Origin: Levilactobacillus angrenensis
GTDB lineage: Bacteria > Bacillota > Bacilli > Lactobacillales > Lactobacillaceae
Direction of reading: 5' to 3'
NCBI RefSeq assembly: GCF_003946085.1
Contig: NZ_RHOB01000015.1
Span: 1 to 61,934 of the forward strand
DNA: 61,934 nucleotides
Position numbers and translations under genes: made by a program. The notes under the pieces were generated by a model. The model saw only the letters and a list, made by a program, of their open reading frames with translations, was not told the origin of the DNA and searched no databases. Below are positions 36,452-44,146 of this stretch, in pieces. Each line of letters begins with the position of its first letter. Position 1 is the stretch's first letter.

Positions 36452-37402
36452 GTGTTAGAAGAGGCTTATTTGAATTTAGCAAAAACCGTGTTGAATGAGG
36501 GTCACGAGAAAACGGACCGGACTGGCACGGGAACCATCAGTCTATTTGGCTACCAAATGCGGTTCAACCTGCAGGAAGGCTTTCCACTGTTGACCACCAA
36601 GAAGGTCCCATTTGGACTAATTAAGTCAGAACTGTTGTGGTTCTTACGTGGAGATACGAATATTCGTTTTCTCTTGCAGCACCACAATCACATTTGGGAC
36701 GAGTGGGCCTTTCAACGGTACGTCGAGAGTCCAGATTACCACGGCCCCGACATGACTGACTTTGGCCGGCGCTCCTTAGTCGACGCCGACTTTAACCAGC
36801 AGTATCAAGCCGAAAAGACTACTTTCTGCGATAAAATTATTAATGACCAGGCCTTTGCCGAACATTACGGTGACCTGGGCCTGGTCTATGGTAGCCAGTG
36901 GCGCGCTTGGCAGGGTCACAACGGCGAAACGATTGACCAGTTAGCCAACGTCATCGACACGCTGCGGACTCACCCAGATTCCCGGCGAATGATCGTTTCG
37001 GCCTGGAATCCCGCCGACGTGCCGTCCATGGCGTTACCACCATGCCATACACTGTTCCAGTTCTACGTCAACGACGGTAAGCTCAGTTGCCAGCTATATC
37101 AGCGGAGCGGCGACATTTTCTTAGGGGTGCCGTTCAACATTGCCAGCTACGCCTTACTGACCTCGCTGATTGCCAAGGAAGTCGGCCTAGAAGTGGGCGA
37201 CTTCGTGCATACGCTGGGCGACGCGCACATTTACAAGAATCATGTGACGCAGGTGAAGACCCAACTGGCACGGACCCCGCACGCGGCGCCCCAGCTGTGG
37301 TTGAATCCAGAAAAGTCCAGCATTTTTGATTACGACATGCATGATATCAAGGTTACGGGATACGATCCGGAGCCTGCCATCAAGGCCCCCGTGGCCGTCT
37401 AA
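36452..37402 (+). CDS. thyA: Thymidylate synthase
   Basis: The 316-residue enzyme methylates dUMP to dTMP with methylene-tetrahydrofolate, which becomes dihydrofolate. Landmarks are [17 protein letters not shown] near 24, the catalytic cysteine in [13 protein letters not shown] near 197, [23 protein letters not shown] and the C-terminal PVAV. At 316 residues it is the longer type with an insert of about 50 residues (100-150), as in lactobacilli. GTG is used; an ATG five bases earlier is out of frame and closes after three codons. The dihydrofolate reductase gene follows 18 bases on and regenerates the cofactor. Confidence 0.96.
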   Translation: MLEEAYLNLAKTVLNEGHEKTDRTGTGTISLFGYQMRFNLQEGFPLLTTKKVPFGLIKSELLWFLRGDTNIRFLLQHHNHIWDEWAFQRYVESPDYHGPDMTDFGRRSLVDADFNQQYQAEKTTFCDKIINDQAFAEHYGDLGLVYGSQWRAWQGHNGETIDQLANVIDTLRTHPDSRRMIVSAWNPADVPSMALPPCHTLFQFYVNDGKLSCQLYQRSGDIFLGVPFNIASYALLTSLIAKEVGLEVGDFVHTLGDAHIYKNHVTQVKTQLARTPHAAPQLWLNPEKSSIFDYDMHDIKVTGYDPEPAIKAPVAV

Positions 37403-37420
37403 CTGAAGGAGGACCCGCCG

Positions 37421-37912
37421 ATGTTAATTTTTCTTTGGGCTGAAAGCCGTGGCCGTGTCATTGGGTTTCATGGCCAGTTGCCGTGGCATTTGCCAGCCGA
37501 CATGCACTACTTCAAGACCGTCACGACGGGCAATACGATTGTGGCTGGCGCCAAGACATTCGCGTCCTTCCCGGGGCTCTTGCCCAACCGGACCAATGTC
37601 ATTGTGAGTCATCGACCGGCCAGCGATTTCCCGGCTGAAGCAATCGTCTTGAATTCACTAGATGCCGTGCGGAAATACGCTGCTGAACGACCGACAGAAA
37701 AAATCTTCGTCGTGGGCGGCGCACAAATCTTTGCGGGCCTAGTCGATGATGTTGACTACCTATACCGTACGGACATTGATGCCGGCTTTGACGGCGATAC
37801 CTGGATGCCAGCCATCGACTACAGCCAGTTTCAGTTGATCGACCGGCAACCGGGCAGCCGCAACGATAAGAATCCGTATGACTTTGCGTTTGAACAGTAT
37901 CAGCGTTTGTAG
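37421..37912 (+). CDS. folA: Dihydrofolate reductase
   Basis: The 163-residue enzyme reduces dihydrofolate with NADPH. Characteristic features are GRVIGFHGQLPWHLPADMHYFK (substrate loop with Trp and acidic Asp) near 10-31, the cofactor-binding GAKTFASFPGLLPNR near 45 and the VVGGAQIF glycine pair near 99. It is coupled with thyA, which supplies its substrate. ATG follows AAGGAGG. A strong bidirectional terminator ends the unit. Confidence 0.95.
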   Translation: MLIFLWAESRGRVIGFHGQLPWHLPADMHYFKTVTTGNTIVAGAKTFASFPGLLPNRTNVIVSHRPASDFPAEAIVLNSLDAVRKYAAERPTEKIFVVGGAQIFAGLVDDVDYLYRTDIDAGFDGDTWMPAIDYSQFQLIDRQPGSRNDKNPYDFAFEQYQRL

Positions 37913-37989
37913 ATCAATTAGATTGACCGGTTGCCTGACTGTTTAATGATTAAAGAAATGTCACGATTGTTAATTCTGGTTGGTTAATA

Positions 37990-38034
37990 AAACAGCGTCA
38001 CAATCCCGGTTGCTGTAGGATTGTGACGCTGTTT
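37990..38034. terminator. Strong bidirectional terminator after folA
   Basis: A perfect 17-bp stem (AAACAGCGTCACAATCC with its complement) with an 11-base loop has A and T ends that allow use from both sides. It lies between convergent folA and trhA. The gene-free interval 37913-38262 holds this hairpin and repeat copy D. Confidence 0.85.
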
Positions 38035-38051
38035 AGGTTGAAAGTCGGATT

Positions 38052-38271
38052 AACGCGACAATTCTCGGAACGACAGTGTTCTGTCCACTAAACTAAACCA
38101 GTAGCCTGCGTTCGCCAGAGGTGTCCGCCTGCTATGGGGGACACCTCCAGCCTGAGGGGCGGTCTTCCGGTTCGCTTGAAAGTCTGGCAAAGTTCGCCAG
38201 TCCCGCTACCAAGCTGGGAACGACTAATTTTTACATCATGAGTCACATGGTGACAATCAATGCTAAGCATA
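38052..38271 (-). repeat. Dispersed intergenic repeat, copy D (near full length)
   Basis: On the minus strand it runs from ATTGTCACCATGTGACTCAT to the TTTAGTGGACAGAA and TTGTCGCGTTAAT end. It shares its left part with copies A and E and its right part with copies C and E. The centre has a perfect 9-bp hairpin (GAGGTGTCC/GGACACCTC). The left end touches the last codons and stop of trhA. Confidence 0.8.
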
Positions 38272-38904
38272 AAGTAAAATCGAGAAGTACATCAACCCGG
38301 TCCCCAGCATCACGAATAGGTGCCAGATAACGTGGCCGAACGGCACTCCCTTGAAGCTATAGATGACGGCACCAACCGTAAACGCTACACCGCCAAAGAA
38401 CAGGAGGGCAAACCCAACTGGGCCCAGGCCCGCGTACAACGGTTTAATGCCCATCAAGCACATCCAGCCCATGACCACGTAGATGATGGTCGACAGCTTT
38501 TGCATTTTCCCCAGCCAGATGGCCTTGTAGATGATGCCGCAGACGGCCATGGCCCAAATGATGCCAAACATGGTCCAACCCAACGCGCCACCCACGACCA
38601 ATAGACTAAAGGGCGTATAGGTGCCGGCAATCAATAAGTAGATGGCACAATGGTCAAATATTTGAAATACATGGCGACCGCGGGTAAAGTACAAACTATG
38701 GAACAGGGTCGACGCCAGGTAGAAGAGCACTAAAATGGCGCCATAGATGGCAAAGGTGGTCATTCGCAGCGCGCCACCCTTGGCATGGGCTTGCAGTAGC
38801 AAGATCACCAGTCCGGCAATGCTCAAGGCAGCACCGATACCATGGGTGACGGCGTTGAGGACTTCGTTGACGACTTGGTAGGTGTGGCTTCTTTCTTTAA
38901 TCAC
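38263..38904 (-). CDS. trhA: Hemolysin III family membrane protein
   Basis: The 213-residue protein has seven membrane helices with the PAQR/hemolysin III metal-site residues: early VTHGIGAALS, STLFHSLYF near 68, IFDHCAIYLLIAGTYTPFSL near 85 and the late HVIWHLFVMLGT. Family members influence membrane lipid homeostasis; haemolysis is not a safe inference. The GTG start at 38904 is chosen because AAGGAGA lies 8 bases before it; a nearer ATG closes within four codons. A long upstream extension is open in frame but lacks an SD. Its 3' end runs into dispersed repeat copy D. Confidence 0.88.
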   Translation of the reverse strand: MIKERSHTYQVVNEVLNAVTHGIGAALSIAGLVILLLQAHAKGGALRMTTFAIYGAILVLFYLASTLFHSLYFTRGRHVFQIFDHCAIYLLIAGTYTPFSLLVVGGALGWTMFGIIWAMAVCGIIYKAIWLGKMQKLSTIIYVVMGWMCLMGIKPLYAGLGPVGFALLFFGGVAFTVGAVIYSFKGVPFGHVIWHLFVMLGTGLMYFSILLYA

Positions 38905-39065
38905 ACAGCATTTCTCCTTCGGCTTTTTAGTTAGCGTACCACGTTGGCGCGACCCGCCGCAAGTCACGATTGCCGGCATCGCATCCGATTTTGCGGCGGC
39001 AAGTTTAGTTTTCTTTAAAAGCCCCGGCGAGTTCAGCAACATTTACTGAAAATTCTCGGTAATTC

Positions 39066-39074
39066 TGCTATACT
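39066..39074 (+). promoter_or_regulatory. Extended -10 promoter of degV-family gene
   Basis: TGC followed by TATACT (39069-39074) is a good extended -10 element about 70 bases before the start codon; the -35 region is weak. Confidence 0.55.
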
Positions 39075-39144
39075 ATTACCGTATGTTTCATTACGCACAT
39101 TGCAGCATAAACCAAAATTTCTGGTCAGAAAGAGTGGGATAACC

Positions 39145-39996
39145 ATGGCGAAAATTAAGATTGTCACGGATTCATCTGCCGGTCTAACCGAGCAGCAGAT
39201 TCAGGACTATGACATCACCATTATCCCGTTGACGGTCATGATTGATGACACGATTTACGTTGAACGGGAATCCATCACGAATAAAGAATTTATTGATAAA
39301 ATGAAGACGGCAAAGACGTTGCCCAAGACGAGTCAGCCACCACTGGGTAAGTTTGTGGAGACCTTTGACAAGTTGGGTGCAGATGGCAGTAGTGTCATCT
39401 GCTTCAACATGTTGGCGGCCATCAGTGGGACGGTCCATACGGCGGAACAAGCCGCGCAACTGTCTAAGACGGACGTGACTGTGGTCGATAGCCAATACAC
39501 CGACCAAGCCTTGGCCTTTCAAGTCATTGAAGCGGCCAAGCTAGCGGCAGAGGGTGCCGACAAAGACGCCATCTTGAAACGGGCCGAAGCGGTGCGGGAC
39601 CACACCAAGTTGTTCATGGGTATCGTGACCCTGGAGAATATCCTCAAGGGTGGTCGTTTGAGTCGCGCAGCCGGTATGTTGACCTCGCTCTTAAACATTA
39701 AAATCGTGCTACAAGTCACTGGTGGCGAATTAAAGATTCGGGCCAAGGGTCGGGGCATGAAGACCATTGACCGTTACTTTGACAAGGTTTACGACCAGAT
39801 CAAACAAACACCGAATATCAAGGCGATTGGCATTTCTCACGTTGAGGCCTTTGAATCCGTCGATAAGATTCAAAGCCACCTCAAGGAACTGTTGCCAGGC
39901 CAAGATGTCTTGGTTCGTGAAACGGTGCCCATCATTGCGACACATGGGGGCCCAGGGGCATTTGCCTTGATGTACTACACGGATCCAACCGAATAA
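39145..39996 (+). CDS. DegV family fatty-acid-binding protein
   Basis: The 283-residue protein is of the DegV/FakB type, which holds a fatty acid for phosphorylation by FakA. The N-terminal domain begins with IVTDSSAGLTEQQ and has the lipid-site IPLTVMIDDTIY near 28 and SQPPLGKF near 66; the second domain has AISGT near 95 and GRLSRAAGMLTSLLNIKIVLQV near 170. The ATG start matches the family; an upstream codon would add 15 residues with no SD. It begins a run of four genes, though a terminator-like hairpin (40015-40031) separates it from the next. Confidence 0.88.
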   Translation: MAKIKIVTDSSAGLTEQQIQDYDITIIPLTVMIDDTIYVERESITNKEFIDKMKTAKTLPKTSQPPLGKFVETFDKLGADGSSVICFNMLAAISGTVHTAEQAAQLSKTDVTVVDSQYTDQALAFQVIEAAKLAAEGADKDAILKRAEAVRDHTKLFMGIVTLENILKGGRLSRAAGMLTSLLNIKIVLQVTGGELKIRAKGRGMKTIDRYFDKVYDQIKQTPNIKAIGISHVEAFESVDKIQSHLKELLPGQDVLVRETVPIIATHGGPGAFALMYYTDPTE

Positions 39997-40014
39997 ATTG
40001 CTAATCGAGGAAGA

Positions 40015-40040
40015 GGTGGCCGCACGCCACCGCTTTTTCT
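40015..40040 (+). terminator. Terminator between degV and SGNH genes
   Basis: GGTGGC pairs with GCCACC over a 5-base loop, followed by GCTTTTTCTT. The stem is short, so partial read-through is likely. Confidence 0.6.
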
Positions 40041-40064
40041 TTATCCCGAGGGGGAACTTTAAAA

Positions 40065-40997
40065 ATGAAATTCAAAAATATCAGTAAGATTATTGGGGTA
40101 ACCTTACTTCTCGTGCTGATTGTCTTAGCAGCGCTGACGTACTGGCACCCGGGCGCACGCACCACGCTGTCGACCAAGGAAATGCCCAGTAATCGGCGGT
40201 CGACCGTCCGCATCGTGGCCCTGGGGGATTCACTAACGGAAGGCGTTGGCGATCCCCAAAAGGCCAAACTTGGCGGCTATACAGGCCGGCTCCAGAGCAT
40301 GATTCACCGCCGCGACCACGTTAAAGTCATCATGCACAATTTTGGTAAATCCGGCGACCGGAGCGACCAAATTGAACAGCGACTGGTTGACAGCAAGACC
40401 CAACAGGCCCAGCTCAAACGGGCGCAAGCCGTCACGTTGACGGTCGGGGGAAACGATTTACTGCAGACGTTGACCAAAAACGTAACCATCAATCAACAAA
40501 CCAAGTTAAATCAGCAGTTGACAACGGCACAATCAGCGTACCAGCAAAAACTCAAGCACTTGATTCAAACGATTCGCCAGTACAACCCGCAGGCACCGAT
40601 TTTTCTCTACAGCATTTACAATCCGGTGTACGTGTACTTTGCCAACCTAGACCAGATCACGACCGCTGTCGACAACTGGAACCAAGCGACCACGCACACG
40701 GCTACGGGCTTTAAACAAATTTATATGGTGGATATCAACCAAGCGCTGTCAGACGGGCAATACAAGTCCGTTACGCAACAAGCACAGTTGAAACGTCAGG
40801 CGCAAGAATCCAATGATGGGAAGATTTCTAGTGCCAGTTTGCAAGAATTGATCTTGGCCAGCAACGCCAGTGAGGAGCTCAACAACTACCTGTCACCGGC
40901 CGACCATTTCCACCCGAACGCCAAGGGTTACCGGTTGATGACCCGCTACGCCTTTAAGCAAATGCAAGCGCACCAGCAACAATGGCTACTGAAATAA
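40065..40997 (+). CDS. SGNH/GDSL family hydrolase, membrane-anchored (YpmR-like)
   Basis: The 310-residue protein has an N-terminal membrane helix or signal anchor (about 8-27) followed by an extracellular SGNH esterase domain. Catalytic blocks are GDSLTEGVGD near 54 (nucleophile Ser), FGKSGDRS near 91, VGGNDLLQT near 127 and DHFHPNAKGY near 286 (Asp and His). These enzymes deacylate lipids or cell-wall sugars; the substrate is not known. Order with the DUF2140 gene matches Bacillus ypmR-ypmS. ATG follows GAGGGGGA. Confidence 0.86.
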   Translation: MKFKNISKIIGVTLLLVLIVLAALTYWHPGARTTLSTKEMPSNRRSTVRIVALGDSLTEGVGDPQKAKLGGYTGRLQSMIHRRDHVKVIMHNFGKSGDRSDQIEQRLVDSKTQQAQLKRAQAVTLTVGGNDLLQTLTKNVTINQQTKLNQQLTTAQSAYQQKLKHLIQTIRQYNPQAPIFLYSIYNPVYVYFANLDQITTAVDNWNQATTHTATGFKQIYMVDINQALSDGQYKSVTQQAQLKRQAQESNDGKISSASLQELILASNASEELNNYLSPADHFHPNAKGYRLMTRYAFKQMQAHQQQWLLK

Positions 40998-41010
40998 GGA
41001 GGAACAAACT

Positions 41011-41610
41011 ATGCAACGTCATTCAGCCCCAAAGGCCACCCGTAATTGGTGGAAATGGGGGTTCATCGCGCTCGTGGCCGTCTTACTGGTCACGACCGTT
41101 ACCGTCGGGGTCAAGGCCCTGATGCCCACGCAAGTGCCATCAACGGCGAAGGTGACGAAGAACACCACCAACATCGACGTGAGCTTGAATAAAAAGCAGG
41201 TCAACGCCTTGGCAGACTACTACGTCAATAAGTCGCTCCAGAACTCCGCGGTCAAGTACCGTTTCCAAGTCACGGACCACGCGTTGATCTCCGGTTCGAC
41301 CAAAGTCTTGGGCGCTAACGTGAACTTCGTTTTACTCTTGAAGCCAACCGTGTTATCCTCAGGAGACGTGCAACTGAAAGCGGAGAAGTTATCCGTGGGG
41401 GCTTTACCCGTGCCAATCAGCTTTGTCATGGGCTACATCGCCAAGAACTATCCACTACCAAATTGGGTTGCGATGGACACCAAGCAAGAAACCATCACGC
41501 TCCATTTGACCGCCATCGGCAATGGTAAGAAGCTATCCTTTGCGGCCAAGAAAATCGATTTATCCGGTGCCGGGAAATTCGTCTTCCAGGCCCGCATTCC
41601 CAAGAATTAG
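41011..41610 (+). CDS. DUF2140 family membrane protein (YpmS-like)
   Basis: The 199-residue protein has a basic N terminus, one membrane helix (about 14-35) and an extracellular beta-rich domain with [17 protein letters not shown] and VKYRFQV, as in YpmS/DUF2140. The function is unknown. It starts 13 bases after the SGNH hydrolase gene and is followed 10 bases later by the yozE-like gene, so the three probably share a transcript and the two surface proteins may work together. Confidence 0.82.
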   Translation: MQRHSAPKATRNWWKWGFIALVAVLLVTTVTVGVKALMPTQVPSTAKVTKNTTNIDVSLNKKQVNALADYYVNKSLQNSAVKYRFQVTDHALISGSTKVLGANVNFVLLLKPTVLSSGDVQLKAEKLSVGALPVPISFVMGYIAKNYPLPNWVAMDTKQETITLHLTAIGNGKKLSFAAKKIDLSGAGKFVFQARIPKN

Positions 41611-41620
41611 GAGGCAACTA

Positions 41621-41842
41621 ATGCCCAAAACGTTTTATCAATTTTTAATGACCCAACGCAATCCAGAAAGTTACGACCCGGTGGCAACTTTTGCCAACAA
41701 CGCCTTTTTGGACAGCGCCTTCCCCAAGCAGGAAACGGACTTTGATCCGCTGTCCAAGTACCTGGAGGAAAATGCACCATACTTGCCATCAATGACGATT
41801 TTCGATGACGCGTGGCAATTGTATTTGGCCTCATTGGCTTAA
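41621..41842 (+). CDS. YozE family small protein
   Basis: The 73-residue soluble protein has a SAM-like helical bundle ([27 protein letters not shown]), diagnostic of the YozE family. No activity is known. The start is fixed by AGGAGG 8 bases upstream of ATG; longer readings in this frame run back into the upstream gene. It is the last gene of the degV-SGNH-DUF2140-yozE cluster and normally sits next to rbgA; here about 3 kb of accessory DNA separates them. Confidence 0.85.
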   Translation: MPKTFYQFLMTQRNPESYDPVATFANNAFLDSAFPKQETDFDPLSKYLEENAPYLPSMTIFDDAWQLYLASLA

Positions 41843-41846
41843 TGAG

Positions 41847-41888
41847 AACAGGAACTGTGGTGATTGTGCTGCGGTGCCTGTTTTTTTA
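41847..41888 (+). terminator. Terminator after yozE-like gene
   Basis: AACAGG pairs with CCTGTT around an inner partly paired region, followed by seven T. Confidence 0.7.
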
Positions 41889-41894
41889 ATAAAA

Positions 41895-41923
41895 TTGACT
41901 AAAGACATTATTATTACTAAAAT
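41895..41923 (+). promoter_or_regulatory. Promoter at start of accessory island
   Basis: TTGACT (41895-41900) and TAAAAT (41918-41923) with a 17-base spacer make a strong promoter in an AT-rich stretch, about 90 bases before the frames at 42019 and 42048. Confidence 0.7.
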
Positions 41924-42018
41924 TAAATTGAAGTATTAGTTTCGTTAACTTAAAATATAAGAGTATTAGTAGTTTTAATTAGTATAAGCTGTTAAGTCAT
42001 ACAGAAAGGTGTGATCCA

Positions 42019-42087
42019 GTGAATACCAATGAAGCCCCTGAATCTAAATGGACCATAAAAGGGGATATATTACCGGTGGCGAGTTGA
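42019..42087 (+). other. Short upstream frame, possible true 5' end of the next gene
   Basis: A GTG with a good SD (GAAAGGTG, 42004-42011) opens a frame of 22 codons that overlaps the start of the next gene in the -1 frame. The two frames meet at an AAAAGGGG run (42057-42064). A one-base change there would fuse them into a single protein with a proper ribosome site. It may be a broken 5' end, a leader, or a frameshift site. Confidence 0.5.
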
Positions 42088-42524
42088 TTGGTCAACAAGT
42101 CATGCAAACTGGGGCAGCCAAGGGAACCGTCACAGGACCCGAGCGCCGGGTGACCTTAACTGAGCATCAAGTTCGGGAGCATCATTTAACCCATGAAGAT
42201 GAAGTCCGCTATGATATGACGGAACCCAATAATCCAATTATTCTCTCACACAATCGGCCTGAAAATCCGCAGCCAAGCAAGTATCGGGATATTGAAGTAC
42301 CCGTCAAATTACGCAATTACAAATTGTATGCGGATACGACCGTAACGGGTGAGCCGTTAATCAAAGTCTCCCCCTTTAAGAAATATGAAATTCCCGCGGC
42401 ATACGCCCATGCCGTTGATGTCAATGTCGGTGATATCGTAACATTACGCTATAACACCATGGCGAGCGTCCCAAGTTTTCGCGTCGTATGGTTAGACTTT
42501 GGTCATCGGCGCTTAAAACGTTAG
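42048..42524 (+). CDS. Hypothetical protein, possibly frameshifted at its 5' end
   Basis: The frame codes for 158 residues from an ATG directly preceded by an in-frame TAA and with no SD, so the annotated start is doubtful; see the overlapping frame at 42019. The protein is soluble, with charged N-terminal part (VTGPERRVTLTEHQVREHHLTHEDEVRYDM) and a beta-rich C-terminal part (VPVKLRNYKLYADTTV, VDVNVGDIVTLRYNTM). I recognise no family. It is the first gene of the accessory island and has a strong promoter upstream. Codon use is acceptable, so it is or recently was a real gene. Confidence 0.6.
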   Translation: MDHKRGYITGGELIGQQVMQTGAAKGTVTGPERRVTLTEHQVREHHLTHEDEVRYDMTEPNNPIILSHNRPENPQPSKYRDIEVPVKLRNYKLYADTTVTGEPLIKVSPFKKYEIPAAYAHAVDVNVGDIVTLRYNTMASVPSFRVVWLDFGHRRLKR

Positions 42525-42570
42525 GAGTGAGCCATCACGTTACTTTGGGACAGTTCATAGCCGCAGGGGA

Positions 42571-42683
42571 GGCGGCCGTTAACCCGGCCGCCCATTTGGG
42601 GGTACCCCCCCCATACCCCATCTCCACCAAATGGCCAAACGCCTTGCGTTATGGCCCGCTTGGGGACCCAGCCCGTCCCCAAG
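42571..42683 (+). other. GC-rich hairpin cluster in the island
   Basis: Stem GGCGGCCG/CGGCCGCC (42571-42578/42585-42592) is followed by a GGGGTACCCC palindrome, a run of C, and a 9-bp stem CTTGGGGAC/GTCCCCAAG (42659-42667/42675-42683). Composition contrasts with the AT-rich surroundings. It has no T-run after the last stem, so it is not a simple terminator. Confidence 0.5.
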
Positions 42684-42771
42684 TCCCAATTAATTCATGT
42701 AAAAGAAAAAAATTAAGCCCACGGGTAGGGAATATCAGGTAACCCGGGTCAAACGATAGGGAGTCTTTAAA

Positions 42772-43305
42772 ATGATGAAAATGAATCGAATGTTTGTGGC
42801 CGCGATGATGGCCTTAACGATGATTGGTGGTACGGTTGCGCCAGTTGTGGAAGCTTCTGCGGCTAAAAAGACTGGCTATAGCCGAATTCAAAAATGGAAT
42901 GTCAATCATGATAAATATCGGGTTAAGAATAAGAAAGGTAAAACTTATAAAATGACCGGTAAGGCTAAAAATATTAAGCTGAAGACTAATCACTATCTGA
43001 AGAATTATAAGAAGAACAAATGGGTCCGTAGTAAAATTACGCAAATCAAGCATAAGGGTAAGTGGATGGTCTATTACTACATGACACCAATTACCAAGAA
43101 GAAGCATGCCGGTGGTTGGGTTAAATTGACGGATATGAAGCCCGTTAACGCGCGTAAAGCTACTAAATATATTATGGCTGATTTTGATACATGGTATCGA
43201 ACATTGACACAAAAGCAACGTAATTTATATCATGATTATGCTTTTGGTTCCGGTGCGCTTGATGGTGAGGGAGGTCCCTCATATACTTCAGCGGACTTTC
43301 TATAG
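42772..43305 (+). CDS. Secreted lysine-rich hypothetical protein
   Basis: The 177-residue protein begins with a clear signal peptide (MMKMNRMFVAAMMALTMIGG, cleavage expected after the ASA near 28-30). The mature part is very basic and rich in Lys, Tyr and Trp, with short repeats of the form KxxHYLKNYKKNKWVRSK and HKGKWMVYYYM, like the wall-binding repeats seen in small lactobacillus surface proteins. The last 20 residues are Gly/Ser-rich (GSGALDGEGGPSYTSADF). No sorting motif is present. ATG follows TAGGGAG. AT content and codon use differ from the housekeeping genes. Role unknown. Confidence 0.7.
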   Translation: MMKMNRMFVAAMMALTMIGGTVAPVVEASAAKKTGYSRIQKWNVNHDKYRVKNKKGKTYKMTGKAKNIKLKTNHYLKNYKKNKWVRSKITQIKHKGKWMVYYYMTPITKKKHAGGWVKLTDMKPVNARKATKYIMADFDTWYRTLTQKQRNLYHDYAFGSGALDGEGGPSYTSADFL

Positions 43306-43379
43306 ACAGCTAATTTGATTAAATCGATATAAATATTTACGTTTAGCTTTTCATCTTGTCATTTTTCCATCGATTCATC

Positions 43380-43467
43380 CCTCACTAAAGCGTTATTGTC
43401 CTCTTTAGCGAGGACTCACGATTGGCCTACGCCAATCGCTACATATTGGGGGCAAAGTTTGTCCCCA
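43380..43467. other. Cluster of three hairpins
   Basis: Three stems are packed together: CCTCACTAAAG/CTTTAGCGAGG (43380-43390/43403-43413), GATTGGC/GCCAATC (43420-43426/43431-43437) and TGGGG/CCCCA (43447-43451/43463-43467). The 840-base interval 43306-44146 otherwise holds a terminator at 43763 and the 38-codon frame at 43843. The pattern suggests a structured RNA or the remnant end of a transposable element; I cannot name it. Confidence 0.5.
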
Positions 43468-43760
43468 CACCCCTATTTACCCATGTTTCAGCCAGCCAAG
43501 TTAACTAGTGGTGCTGCGTTAGACAAAGTAGCTCCATGTACGGCTTAGACATGAATATGAAGTGGATAGGAGTTATACTTATCTAAACAATGAGACTGAC
43601 TTCCTGATTAAATGCGATTATCGCTAATTAACCGGTTGAGACATGTCCATTAATCAAGATTATGATATTCATAGTTAGGCGAACTTAAAAGAACTATCAT
43701 CAACCGATGCCTTTAGCATCTGGAATAGCTTATTTTCGCCGTCAAACGAAACGTTATTTA

Positions 43761-43787
43761 AAGAGACCTGTTTATGGGTCTTTTTTT
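43761..43787 (+). terminator. Terminator upstream of the 38-codon frame
   Basis: AGACC pairs with GGTCT over an 8-base loop, followed by seven T. No intact gene lies directly upstream, so it may end a decayed gene or a small RNA. Confidence 0.6.
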
Positions 43788-43842
43788 ATCATGTCATCAA
43801 GCTGAAAATCAAATGTCATAACAAGTCTAGGAGGCTATTTTA

Positions 43843-43959
43843 ATGACCAAATTTTTAGTTGCTGACCCAATTTTCATCATGAGTAACGCTGATTGGAGCT
43901 ATACCAATGAACTAAGTGACCAGCGTTGTGATGAGTCTTCTTTAGATTTCTACAAATAG
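43843..43959 (+). CDS. Possible 38-residue peptide
   Basis: ATG is preceded by a strong SD (AGGAGG, 43829-43834) at proper spacing. The frame codes for 38 residues (MTKFLVADPIFIMSNAD...SLDFYK), slightly acidic, with one short hydrophobic patch and no signal peptide. A terminator lies on each side (43763-43787 and 43970-43999), so it could be a unit of its own. It could also be the remaining 5' end of a larger lost gene. No family was recognised. Confidence 0.4.
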   Translation: MTKFLVADPIFIMSNADWSYTNELSDQRCDESSLDFYK

Positions 43960-43969
43960 CACAGAAATT

Positions 43970-44001
43970 ATCTGGCGGTGAAGTTAACTTCCAGATTTTT
44001 T
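43970..44001 (+). terminator. Terminator after the 38-codon frame
   Basis: ATCTGG pairs with CCAGAT (43970-43975/43991-43996) over a 15-base loop, followed by TTTTT. Confidence 0.6.
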
Positions 44002-44108
44002 CGCATGCAAACCTTGCGTGATAATTAGGGTTACCTGTCCTTGAGCAGAATGGACACACAAGTGAAGGGGGGGAACAATGCTAATCCGCAACAATTTTTG
44101 CATTCTCT

Positions 44109-44117
44109 TGCTATACT
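44109..44117 (+). promoter_or_regulatory. Extended -10 promoter of AbiEi-like gene
   Basis: TGC followed by TATACT (44112-44117) gives an extended -10 box, 30 bases before the ATG. Confidence 0.6.
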
Positions 44118-44146
44118 TATAAAAAAATATTGTATGAGGTGTAAAC

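Noticed and set aside
38121-38330. Forward open frame of 69 codons across repeat copy D and the end of trhA
   Set aside because: It lies antisense to trhA and within a repeat, with no SD.
42048-43305. The 42-43.3 kb genes as an operon of a new defence system
   Set aside because: The genes are separated by hairpins and the second encodes a secreted protein; nothing links them functionally to the AbiEi-like gene beyond position.
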